A DNA stretch of 64,000 bases, taken from contig NW_003314262.1 in the NCBI RefSeq assembly GCF_000143415.4, forward strand, positions 5,473,876 to 5,537,875, written 5' to 3'. Shown here piece after piece: positions 52,557-62,949 of the stretch (positions within the stretch are counted from its first letter, which is position 1; each line of letters opens with the position of its first letter). A program made the translations under genes and the position numbers. The stretch comes from Selaginella moellendorffii (lineage: Eukaryota > Streptophyta > Lycopodiopsida > Selaginellales > Selaginellaceae). Below the pieces are notes generated by a model. That model was not told the DNA's origin and ran no database searches. It saw only the letters and a list, made by a program, of their open reading frames with translations.

Positions 52557-54008
52557 TTACTCGCTCTTTCTACGTCCAAGCTTCAAGGCACGGAAGAGCG
52601 ACAAGAACCAATCTATGAGAGCTCTCACCCATTTCTTTCTCTTGAGCGATGGTGTCTCCAGCGGCGGCGGCCCAAACAGGCCTTTGTAGAGCTGCCTTTG
52701 CTTCTCGTAGAGCTCCTTGTCGTGCTGCGCTATCAGCTTGAGCTCCTTGAGCACTGCCTTGTCGTTTGGAGCCAGCGCTTTCACCTTGTTGAAGTCCGCC
52801 CTTGCATTGTCTGTTCGTCCCAGTGCCGCTTGAGCTTTCCCGCGCCGGAACAATGCCTTGACGTTGTTCTCGTCTTCTGCAAGGACCTGGCTTCTCCCGG
52901 TTACTATCAATCAAAGTCTCTTCTTTCGGGAGGAGCGAGAGCTGGGAGACTTACAACATTGCACTGGCCGATGGCTTCTTCGTACTGCTCGAGCCGGAGC
53001 AAGCAAGCTGCCATGTTTAAGTGGCACGGATTCTTCACGGCGTTGGCCATGTCTTTGTATTTCCCGAAGAGTTGGAACATGAAGTCGTCTCCCATGTACG
53101 CCAGTGCCTGAAATTTGTAGAGTTTTCGTCTGGAAAAGAAGAAAAGACAGACGAGCATACCATCTCGTATTTCTGCATTGCTTCGCCGACTTTGTCCTCT
53201 TTGAAGGCGTCGTTTCCATCCACTCGCCGTCGATCAGCGGCCTCGATTCTCTCTTCCACTGTCATTTCTGCGCGTGGTCTTCCCTGGAGACAAAAGAAAG
53301 AAAACAAAATTAAAAAACCAATCCGAATCACGATCGGGAGCAACTTTACCTCGCGTGCATTCTCGAATCCGATGAGCTCCACTTCGTACACAAGATCAGC
53401 CATAGGTGGAACGTTTGGAAACGAAAAGTTCCCTTCTTTTCCATACCCAAGCTTCCACCCAACTTTGAACAAAGCACTTTCGCCAGCCTTCATGCTCGTA
53501 ACAGCAATTGCAAGGCCGCGCAGCTGTTCTTTCTCTGCAAAGTACCAGAAATGTTCTAGACAAGAAAAGAATAAGTCAGCTTACCATGTCCCAGAACAAG
53601 CTCTAGCACTTGCTGCTCCTTCCTCGTATCCTGAAACTTATGCATTGTACTCACAGTCCATGCCCGGTAGTGCACTGAAGAAACAAGCACGCATTATTAG
53701 AAGAAGAAAAAAAAGGAGGAGCTTACCGAAACAAGTAGCATGCCTTTGAGGCGTGTCCCCCTGCCCCTCCTTGATGATTTGTTTCGTCACACCATCGACG
53801 AGTTCTTCCTCCGGAGATCCCACCTTAGGGGGAAGATCATCATCCTCATTCTGAAAAACCGGAAATGGCGATGCCTCTTCGCTTGTATCCTTCGAATCTT
53901 CACAACCCACGAGGGAACACATCGACCCAAAATGAGAATCGCCCTCAAAACGAGAAAAAAAAACCAGCTTTTACCTTCGCGAATGGACTCCTCGCCTGTC
54001 TCCTCCAT
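52557..54008 (-). CDS. TWD1: TWISTED DWARF1/FKBP42-like immunophilin
   Basis: Minus-strand exons from 54008 give a short acidic N-terminus (MEETGEESIREG), then EEELVDGVTKQIIKEGQGDT. The FKBP domain follows with VHYRAWT, VLELVLGH and SMKAGESALFKVGW, then KLGYGKEGNFSFPNVPPMAD and LVYEVELIGFENAR. Next come TPR repeats (MTVEERIEAADRRRVDGN, YMGDDFMFQLFGKYKDMA, NVKALFRRGKAQAALGRTD) and a hydrophobic, basic C-terminal anchor (WFLSLFRALKLGRRKSE). This order is that of plant FKBP42. In Arabidopsis it helps deliver ABCB auxin transporters. The start may lie further upstream because an acceptor-like gggtag precedes an in-frame extension; the upstream PPR stop is only 45 bases away. Confidence 0.9.
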
Positions 54009-54053
54009 CACCAAACTCACCACTTTAGGGATTTCTTCCACAGGAACTTTGTT

Positions 54054-55724
54054 CTACCCGAGAAGAATGTTGGCGAGTAGAGCATACGGCGAGGAGTCGT
54101 CCGGTTTCTTTCCCCTTCCCGGATCGACTAGCATTCGCTTCGCTGCCTCTCTCCCATTCCCAGCATCGCCGTGAGTGCTGCAAGCACTGAGGAGAGCACC
54201 CCACGTCGCAAAGTCACCTCCAAGCGGCAAGCTTTCCAGAAAAACCTGTGCTTGTGCCGTGTCTCCACACCTCGCGAGAACTCCCACCACGGCCGATAAG
54301 TGTCCCGTCCTTGGATCCACTCCATAGTCGTCTCTCATGCCCGCCACCACCTTTCTAGCCTCGTCCAGCATTCCCAAATGCACGCAAGCCACCAAGAGCC
54401 CGAGCACTGATATCTCGTTCGGCCTCTCGCCTTCTAGGCCCATCCTCGCCATCACCTCCACTGCCTTGGGACTCTTCCTCCCGGATTCTCCAACGCAGAC
54501 CCGAGAGCCGAGGAGAGCGTTCCACGAGACGATGTTCTTCACCGGCATCCGACCGAAGAAGCTCTCCAGATCGTCCCTGGCTTCGGTGTTGGAGAGAGCT
54601 GTGTTCCACGACGCCACGTCCTTCTCGGGTGTCTCCAAGAACATCCTCTTTGCTTCTTCCAGATGCTGGCTGTGAGCGTACGCCGCCACCATTGTGTTCC
54701 ACGACACCGTGCTCCTCTCCGGCATTGCATCGAACAGGCACCTCGCGTGCTCAATGTGTCCGTTCTCAGCATACGCTTGCACCATTCTCGTCCACGAGAC
54801 GAGGTCCCGCTCGGGCATCCTGTCGAAAGTTTCTTTCACTCTGGCGAGTTCTCCGTTTTGAGCGTGAACTGAAACGAGCGAGTTCCACGAGACGCAGTTC
54901 CACACCTGCATTCTCTCGAGTGTAGCCTGGGCTTCTTCCGCTAATCCTTTCTGAGAGTATCCCACCAGCAGTGCGTTCCAGCAGAGTATGTTCCACTCGG
55001 GCATCCGATCCAGGGCCTCCTGTGCTGCTTCCATCCTGTCATTCTCGATAAGTCCCGCCACCATAGCCGTCCAGCAGACGATGTTCCTCTCCGGTATCCG
55101 CTCGAAAAGAAGCTCTGCCTCTTCGACGTGGCCCAGCTCAAAGTTCGCTTGAATCATCATAGTCCAAGAGACCACGCTTCGATGCGGCATCTCGTCAAAC
55201 ACCTCTTTTGCCTTGCCGAACTGCCCGTTTTGAGAGTAAGCTTCCAAAAGCGCGTTCCAAGCAGCCACGTCCAGCTCCGGGATCACGTCAAAAACCAGCT
55301 TTGCCGCTCCAACTTGACCAGCCTGACCGTAAGTTGACAAGAGGTTCGTCCAGGACAATATGTTGCACTCTGGCATTCTCTGAAATGTCGAAACCGCGCC
55401 TTCGAGATACCCGTTTTGGGCATAGGCTGTGAGCAGGATGTTCCATGAGAAGAGATTTGGCTCTCTGATCTCCAAGAAAGCCGCCTCCATCTCCTGCAAG
55501 CACCCACAGCTTCCATACATTTGAACAACCAGATTTCTCAGGTACCTATCATATCTATGGAATTTGTGAGCGAAAATCCAACGGTGGAGCCTCCGGCCTT
55601 GATCCAAGTCCTTCACTCTACCACACTCTCTTAACAAGGATGGCAGTTCATCATCCCTTGGATGACAAGCAGCCATTTCGTGTGCTTTAGCAGGATTCGC
55701 CGCATGAATGCCTGCAAAAGCCAT
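54054..55724 (-). CDS. PPR protein, intronless, S-rich repeat array
   Basis: The frame from ATG 55724 (MAFAGIHAANPAKAHEM) encodes 556 residues. After RECGRVKDLDQGRRLHRWI come about a dozen near-31-residue units in tandem, for example WNALLEAYSQNGQFGKAKEV and WTMMIQANFELGHVEEAELL. That uniform short spacing is the S/SS-type pattern. The end has E-like motifs (ATWGALLSACSTHGDAGNGR) and stops at YALLANILLG, with no DYW domain. No obvious transit peptide precedes it. Likely organellar RNA binding, by family. It lies 45 bp upstream of TWD1 and 59 bp downstream of the M16B gene, all on the minus strand. Confidence 0.92.
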   Translation of the reverse strand: MAFAGIHAANPAKAHEMAACHPRDDELPSLLRECGRVKDLDQGRRLHRWIFAHKFHRYDRYLRNLVVQMYGSCGCLQEMEAAFLEIREPNLFSWNILLTAYAQNGYLEGAVSTFQRMPECNILSWTNLLSTYGQAGQVGAAKLVFDVIPELDVAAWNALLEAYSQNGQFGKAKEVFDEMPHRSVVSWTMMIQANFELGHVEEAELLFERIPERNIVCWTAMVAGLIENDRMEAAQEALDRMPEWNILCWNALLVGYSQKGLAEEAQATLERMQVWNCVSWNSLVSVHAQNGELARVKETFDRMPERDLVSWTRMVQAYAENGHIEHARCLFDAMPERSTVSWNTMVAAYAHSQHLEEAKRMFLETPEKDVASWNTALSNTEARDDLESFFGRMPVKNIVSWNALLGSRVCVGESGRKSPKAVEVMARMGLEGERPNEISVLGLLVACVHLGMLDEARKVVAGMRDDYGVDPRTGHLSAVVGVLARCGDTAQAQVFLESLPLGGDFATWGALLSACSTHGDAGNGREAAKRMLVDPGRGKKPDDSSPYALLANILLG

Positions 55725-55783
55725 CTCATGAATGAGATTATATAGAGAATAAAATAAAATACTTGTCACTTTGCGTGTAGCTT

Positions 55784-58216
55784 TTATCGTCCTCGCAGTG
55801 GCACAAAAGGTGGCGTTTGAGGCCCCAGTGCCTTAGCGTCAGTAACAACTACGATGGGTTCCAAGTCGGGATGAAGGTGCCTTCGTGCGGCTTGTAGAAT
55901 ATCATCCGTCGTTACTTCTTCCACTCTTTTTTTGTACGTGAAAGGTAGATTCTGATCAATTCCGAATAGATCGTAGATAAGAATGCGTCCCAGCTGCGAT
56001 TCTCTGCATCCAAAAACCAAACCATGAGAAACTTACACTTATAGTCACAATCACAAATTACCTGCTTGAAATATTGAAAACAAAAGAATTTAGAGCGGCC
56101 TCTTTCGCTTGAGACAGCTTTTCTACACACACAAACGAAGGCAAATTAATCGATAAAATGCTTGGACCAGAAATCTCACCTTCAGAAACAGGTGTCTCGA
56201 CAATAGACATCAGAACTGTCTTGATGGCCTTTAAAAATCTGGGAACCGACTGAACTTGTGTCTCCCCTCCTGCAACGAATGCCCCCTATAGCAAAAGAAA
56301 AAAAAAAAAAGACAATCAGAGCTCTGCAACGATCATGACCAAGCTGACTCTGTGGTCGATCGAAGGACTCCATCCTCCGGATACGGAGTACGCCAGACCT
56401 TCTTTTGATCGAATCTGCATGGATGAAGTGCTCAACAAACTCGCTAACAAAAAAGCCATGTACCTCGTCAAATAAGAGGCCTCCAAAACCGTTTAGCACG
56501 CCATTCAAAACGTCCAAGGAAAACACATCAGGATCCGCAATGGTAGTTCCAAGCTCCCCCATACGAACGTAGCTACAGGGGGTTTACCTGTTAGCGAAGA
56601 TGATAAGTATTCGTGAGTTAATTCATACCCTTGAGTTAGGCCGGGACGATCCACCAAGAACACCTTTGGCTCAGAAACGCTGGTTACAGGCTCGGGCATG
56701 GTGTCGTTCTTTACTGGTAAAAACTTGTTAATGTTTTCTGGAGTCCTCCACGCCGAGAATTCTTTTTCAATTAGTGACTTCATTGTCGACGAGTCAAAAT
56801 CACCCCAAATTCCTAATACCGCTGAGTCGGGTCTGTCAGCAAAAATTCTTACAAATGATATATGAAGAAGAACAAAGAAAAAAACTAGCTCACCGAAAAA
56901 CATGGCTGTGAAACGCAATCAGATCATTGCGAGAAATAGATCCCACAGTGTTCTCCTCGGGCAGACGCGCATAAACACTTTTATCTCCGTACAAGAGCTT
57001 TTGCAGCTCTATAGTCGCCAAAGTTTCAGCCTGATTAAAAAGAAATGAGACCAAAAAAACTTGAAACAAATTGAATTTCATAGCCTTACATTATCTTTTC
57101 TGCGGGAAATGGATCCCAAAAGCTGTCCTCGAACAAGTTCTAGCTTCTCCCGAGGCATTGTTGGCCTTTGAACGACTGCACCACACAAGCTTCAAGCTTA
57201 GACATGAGACCACACATTGCAATGACTGTTTACCATCTGAAAATATGGAAAAGACAGTTTTAAGGTCTTCCTCAAGGCAACGAAAGCCGACACCCATACT
57301 TCCACCACTGGACGATGCTTCAATCCTAGCTGCCATGGACTGAAAAAGAAGAAGAAAAAAAAGGAGCAAAATCAGTCACAAGCATACAACGTAGTTTACC
57401 TCAAGCTCCAGATCTAATGAATCGGTTGGATGAGAAGCTGTCCCTCCACTTCTTTGCACAGCAGACGTCATTCTCGCCAGTCCCACCTGAGTTTCTGATG
57501 TCCAAAACCATTGTGAATTGAAAAGCAGCTACTACCTTCTCTTCCGGTTCTAAGTTCGCACCGCCTTTAACAATCAGATTTCCACCAACCTGCGCAATAG
57601 AGCAAGATAAAAAACAAAAAAAAAATTAAAAATAAAAATCCATAACACTGACAAAAAAAAGAAGCTCCACTTACGAGTCCCAGCTCGTGATCTTCCAGAA
57701 GAAAAACTCGAAGACCATTGTCCAGTGCAATCTGGAGAGCGAAAGGAACGAAGCATGAGCTATTTCTCGAAGCATTTGCCTTACCATCTCATATGGCGGA
57801 AAAGAAAAATCGGGCAGCGGGGGAAACTCCTCTGGAATCGGGAGTATCTCCTGCTCCATGCTTGCTGTTACTGCAAAGCTGATCACAGAAACGCTTAAGT
57901 CACAATAAAAAAGAAAATCATCTGGGGTTTCAGAAAGAAAAGAAAAGAAATGCTCACCTTGGAAGCGCCGGACTCCACCAAGAGGTGAGGGACAGAGAAG
58001 CTGCTAAGGCAACTCCAAGGATTTTCCCCGGAAAGCTGTTGCGGCAACCACATTGCACTCTTTCAACCTGGACATGAAATTATTCCGGGTAGCGATCTCT
58101 TGCGGGCATACCTGAGGCCTGGTGGATGCAAGCGTAGTGCGAATCGCGCTCGCGCCACACGATCGCCATCGCCTACATTCGCAATGGCTTGCAGCCAAGG
58201 AGGGAATCGACAGCAT
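55784..58216 (-). CDS. M16B peptidase-family protein lacking the zinc motif, plastid-targeted
   Basis: Many short exons start at MLSIPSLAASHCECRRW (58216), a Ser/Arg-rich likely transit peptide running into GVALAASLSLTSWW. The mature part begins MEQEILPIPEEFPPLPDFS. Then come FLLEDHELG, NLIVKGGANLEPEE and VGLARMTSAVQRSGGTASHP, where active M16 enzymes have HxxEH. The Zn-binding residues are therefore absent. Later parts are MAARIEASSSGGSMGVGF, LATIELQKLLYGDKSVYARL, NDLIAFHSHVFR, DSAVLGIWGDFDSSTMKSLI, VFLVDRPGLTQ and a C-terminus ending PPFVPLRGR. It is probably a non-catalytic M16B homologue or subunit. Exon joins were not fully traced. Confidence 0.8.
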
Positions 58217-58289
58217 GGTAGCATAAACCCTAGTTCTCGGTATATTCCAGTTTAAAGAAGCTACAGTATAATGTAGCATCACCACCTTT

Positions 58290-60090
58290 CAACATTCCAA
58301 TAACTTGGGACATAGCTGGTCTCCTGCTCTGACTGCAAAGAAGTGCTATCAGTAATGCACGCTAAATCTCACCACTGTTTTCTGCTGCCTCCGCTGAGCA
58401 TGTCTTTCCCACACCTGCAAGTTTACGGGTTGATAACTTCAAATAAGCAGGTTATAACGTACCCATCCCGGAAGATCTTCATCTTCATTGCAACTCTTTT
58501 TCCCAGTCACTATTTCGAATGTCAGTAGCCCGAATGCAGATACATCAGCTTTTGTCCCTGTGCATATTCTGGAGGGATGTAGCCACTGAAATATTACAAA
58601 CAGTCACATTCATAGGTCGTAAAATGAACTCCAGCGTATTTCATATCTTGTTTTCCAGGACAGGTGCACTTCTGCATCTGCACATAGCAAAAGGAGTTGT
58701 AGGAACAGCTGAACAAAAAAAAAGGATTACCATCCAAAGCATGTCGGAGGCTTTTTCATGTCATGTACTCATACACTAAATAGTTGAATCTTTTTGGAAG
58801 CAGCTTAACGTGATTCCTGTGCTGGTTAGTCTCTAACAAGATCGCACTGAATTTTCTCAGTATGAAACTTCATCTACTTAATTGCAACGGTTCCCTCACA
58901 ATAAAGGATTAGTAACATTTATATCTACCTTATAGACAACTGCAAAACCTCCTCTCCCAATCTCGTTCGTTAAATGCCATTGTCGCATCGCTAAGTTCTT
59001 GGTAAGAGTATACTTTGGTCTTTGGAACTTCTATACGTGTTCCTAATTTTTCCACAGCAGCCTTTCAGAGAGGAAACAACATGAGCGGTAAAGTACCTGC
59101 AGAGAGCATGATAATAATGCAGCAAAAGGCACCAACGATAGGATTAGGATTATTCGGGTCTGTGATTTTCTGCTAGGTGTACGTGGTGATTCTGGAGATG
59201 CACCACTCAACGCACTGGTGCACCTGGAGCTCACACTGTAAGAGAGAAAACTTTTAGCATCAAAATGGCACACTTGGTATTCCAGTGTTCCATATCCCAC
59301 TTAGACCTCCTGATTGATCAAGTTGGTGAAGCTTGTGTACTACCAGATTTCAATATAGTAGAGATATTAGGAGATGCACCTGGGTTTCTCCACAACGAAT
59401 CTCCACTGGGACCATACAATACGACGTGACCATCGGGTTGAAGAACCAGAGAGCAGCCAGGGCCCGTATAAGCACCAGTGAGTAGAAAACTGGTGACCAA
59501 ATGCTCCTGCTGATCCCGCAACAACACCTTGCAGTCATGCTGCATCTGCAGCTCGTAAGCCTGATTCTGTGAGGTGAGCTTGCATCCGGCGTGTAACGTG
59601 TTGAAGATGGTGTAGCTTTCCAGAGTATCATGATATGTGTTATAATCAATGCTGAAATTTGCCGATAAATTTCTGGAGCGAAGTGCAACCATCCTTTCCT
59701 CTAGCATTGATCCCCTTGATATGGTAACCGACTTGAAGCTGTCCCGAGACGGTATATGCAGCTCCATAGGTCTTGTTCATAAGTAGCTCCAGCTCTGAGA
59801 CCAAGCTCTAAACCCATCCCGCAGCATGCTCGAATTCACGACTTTGGAAGCAGCTTGACAATTGAAAGCACCTCGCACAAGAATGCTTAGGGACGATCGA
59901 ATTGCTGACCTCTGCAACCTCGACAGTGTCAAAAAAAAGACAGGCTCTCCGATTCCCCACTATAGTCCAGCCCCGAAGGGATTCCTTTATCTATGAGAGT
60001 GGAGAACTGAGCAGCTACGACCTGCTTTGTGGTGGCATTAAGCTTGAAATTTGGATCTTCCACAATAGAGGATGAGGAATGTGCCGCCAT
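58290..60090 (-). pseudogene. B-lectin receptor-like kinase pseudogene
   Basis: From the minus strand: an N-terminal stretch MAAHSSSSIVEDPNFKLNAT (60090), then broken frames to a bulb-lectin domain (YELQMQHDCKVLL, SLVLQPDGHVVLYGPSGDSL, WRNPG). A membrane segment follows (IILILSLVPFAALLSCSLQV) and then kinase parts: RQWHLTNEIGRGGFAVVYK (glycine loop), GYIPPEYAQG, then after a 1-base shift TKADVSAFGLLTFEIVTGKK, and RPAMSQVIGMLKG. The catalytic-loop region between is not readable. Intact members sense external ligands and signal through Ser/Thr phosphorylation. The frame changes make this copy non-functional. Confidence 0.8.
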
Positions 60091-60398
60091 TGGCACAGAA
60101 ATCAAGCAGATTTCGCAAGATCTTATGGTCCATGAGTTAAATGTCGTGACTCTGCGAATCACCCAGCGAGTCACACACTGTTCGGACGCGAGTCACTCAG
60201 TGCTGAGTCAATCGGACGCGTCCGAAGGACTAGCTAGACAAGAAAACGTTAGTGAAATGATTCCCAACTCTTTTCTTAATGTTTGTTAGACCTTGATACT
60301 TAGCCAAAAGTCAGATCTTAGTTGACAAATGATAAGAATAAAATTTTGATTTTAATGTTTATTTAAGTTAGCCTAATAGCTACACTGAGTCAACCAAG
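60091..60398. promoter_or_regulatory. Spacer with a 14-bp palindrome and TGAGTCA-type sites
   Basis: A perfect palindrome tcggacgcgtccga lies at 60212-60225. Nearby are repeated gagtca/gagtcac phrases, including gctgagtca at 60203, and a second cggacgcg at 60183. These may be transcription-factor sites, but no function is shown. No gene is supported. Confidence 0.5.
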
Positions 60399-62800
60399 TC
60401 AATGCGAGTCAACACTTCTTCCAGGAAGATAGCCCGTGTTCTTCGCGAAAAACTCCTTGACTGTTTGGTGTTTCTCCAGCCCCGCCTTGACAATCTCGGC
60501 GTGAATTCTCCGCGCGCTCTCCAGATCCTCAAGCCCGCGGCACGCATCCAGCGCCGCCACCAACGTCTCCGCGTCAGGAGCAAACCCTTCGCCTTCCATG
60601 CGCCGGAAGAGCTTGAGAGCAGTGGAGTGATTTCCAGCTCTCGAGTACCCGGCCACGATCCATCTCCAGTGCCAGCAATCGCGTTCCCCAATCCCCTCAA
60701 AGATCTTCCTCGCGTCGCTCATGGCGCCAAACTTGGCGTACATCTCCAGTATGCAACTGGAAACCACTGCGTCTCGCTCGAATCCTCCTCCTCTGGCGAG
60801 CAGCCGCGAGTGGATCATCCTGCCTTGCTCGAGAAACTCTTTCCTGTTCTTGGCCATTTGCTCCTTGCCTTCTTGCTCGATCGAGGCACCGGCGGAGCAT
60901 GCCGCGAGAGCAGCAGCGTAGCTCCTCGCACTAGGCCGCATTTGATTGTCACCCTGCTGCTCCATCTGGGCGAAGAGATCTAGCGCCATCCGGGGATCGC
61001 CCAGCTGCGCGCACGCCGAGATCATCGCGTTCCATATCGCCACGTCTCGCTTCCTGCAGCCATCGAACACCTCCCTGGCCTCCTCCAAGCTCCCACACTT
61101 GGAATACATGTCGACGAGCGCGTTGGCGACGAAGACGTTGTCTCCAAGTTCTCTCTCGCGGATCATCTCGTGAAAAGCTCTTCCTTTGGCCAGCGCCGCC
61201 ACTTTGACGATCCTGCCCTGCTGCCTCTTCCCTTCTTCCCTGGCCGCCAGGCTCGAGCAAGCTCCCAGAAGAGCAACGTAAGTTCTAGCGCTCGGTTCGA
61301 GCGGTTCGTCCTTCATGGCTTCGAAGAGCTTGATTGTCTCGCTGCCTTCTCCGTTCAGTGCGTAGCCCGTGAGGATCGAGTTCCACGACACGAGAGTTTT
61401 CCTGTGGATCCCGTCGAAGACGCTCCGGGCCTCGGCCATGCTGCCACACTTAGCGTACATGTCGATCATCGCGTTTGCGACGTAAACATCCCCCTGGAAC
61501 CTCGTCTTCTGGAGCTGTTCGTGGATCTTCTGGCCTCTCTCGAGAATGGTGGCGAGTTTCTTCGTGACCTTGGACGATACCGGCGATCTCTCTCTCGCTG
61601 CGAGAGCGCTGCAAGCCGTGATCGCCGCGAGGAAGGTCCGAGAGTCTGGAGTGAACTCCTCGTCTTGCATCCGCGAGAAGAGCTCGAGAGCTACGTCGCT
61701 GTCGCCGTTCTGGACGTATCCCATGATCATCGAGTTCCACGACACCGGATCCTGGAAGGCCATCCTCTCGAAAACTTTGCGAGCGATCGCCATGCTGCCG
61801 CACTTTGCGTAGAGATCCAGCACCGCGTTGGCCACGAAGATGTTGGATTCCTGGCCGCATTTCTCCGCAAGCTTGTGGAGCGAGATCGCTCTCTTGAGCG
61901 AGGATTCTTTCACCACCTTGCCCTGGACCACCTTTCCTTCCTCTCTGGCCGCGAGGTCTCCACAAGCTTTGAACGCTCGCACGAAGATCCGAGCGTCTGG
62001 AACCACCCCTGCCTTGATCATCCGGTCAAAGAACTCGAGCGAGAGCTCTTTCTCCCCAACATCCGAAAATCCTCGGACCATCGCGTTCCAGGATCCTTGA
62101 GTCGGCTCGGCCAGCTTCTCGAAGATCTTCCGAGCTTCCACCATTGCACCAAACTTGGAGTAGAGCGCAATGAGAGTTTTCGCGACTTCGACGTGCCTGG
62201 CTTCCCTGGTTCTCGAAAGCTCGAGGTGGATTTTCTGGACTTGATCCACACTGCTACATCCTTTCAGTGCGTAGCGGTGTTGCCTGATACGCGCAGGATC
62301 ATACTCACTGTCGGCCTGTTCTTGCGTGTTCTTTTCGACGCTCTGGCAGCTCTCAATCTCCTCGTCACTCTTGTACCTGGCTCTCAAGCTCTTACGAGCG
62401 TCCGAAGTGGCAGGCCTGATCATTTTGAGCTCCTGTGGAAGCCATGGCGGACTGAAGAACGACGTGATCCACAGGCAATCCTTCGTTTTCGCGTGAACAA
62501 AATCCGGCTCCTTGGGATCGCTCTGCAAGCCAAACAAACGATCTCACTTTCAGGGAAAAAAAGAATGAACTCTTTCACGAAAACATCGAAGAGAGAAACT
62601 TTCACGATGGACAAAGAAAAAAAACTCTCGCAGATGGCTATCCAAAGAGGGGGAAAGAAACCCACCTTGATTTTTCTATGATCCCACCAGGCCGAGGGAT
62701 TTTGAAAGAACTCGTTCCATTTGCACTCCTCGACCTTGACCAATCCTCTCGCATTCTCTTGAGAGTGCGTTCGAAACGAGAATTTCCTGAACGCCCTCAT
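60399..62800 (-). CDS. PPR protein with N-terminal PDF motif
   Basis: Exon 1 (62800-62666) starts MRAFRKFSFRTH, a likely mitochondrial or plastid signal, and contains KWNEFFQNPSAWWDHRKIK. Exon 2 (62522-60399) continues SDPKEPDFVHAKTKDCLWI. Together these make a PDF motif as known from organellar ssDNA-binding (OSB) proteins and some PPR proteins. A PLS-type array follows with FVANAVLDLYAKCGSMAIAR and WNSMIMGYVQNGDSDVALEL. Four L motifs have the same extra segment as the 833-aa PPR gene (for example AAREEGKVVQGKVVKESS). It ends PGRSVDSH without E or DYW domains. It totals 752 residues and likely binds nucleic acid in an organelle. Confidence 0.9.
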
Positions 62801-62949
62801 TCGATCTGCTGCATTCTACGCGAGGATCGCACCAATCACAAACCTGGCGACGATCGCCTTCCCTCACAGCGATCGCGAGATCTTTCCCTCCCCAATGGGG
62901 TTTTAGGGTTTATGCCAAGCAAAATATTTCCTTTCTAGGGTTCTTCCGG
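62801..62949. promoter_or_regulatory. Bidirectional promoter with a telo-box-like motif
   Basis: Only 149 bases separate the divergent PPR and SpoU start codons. ttttagggtt at 62901-62910 resembles the telo-box found upstream of many plant genes for translation and organelle biogenesis. Confidence 0.55.

Noticed and set aside
61170-62681. 503-codon plus-strand frame opposite the PDF-PPR gene
   Set aside because: It is antisense to a clear PPR frame and shows no recognisable domain, so it is a shadow.
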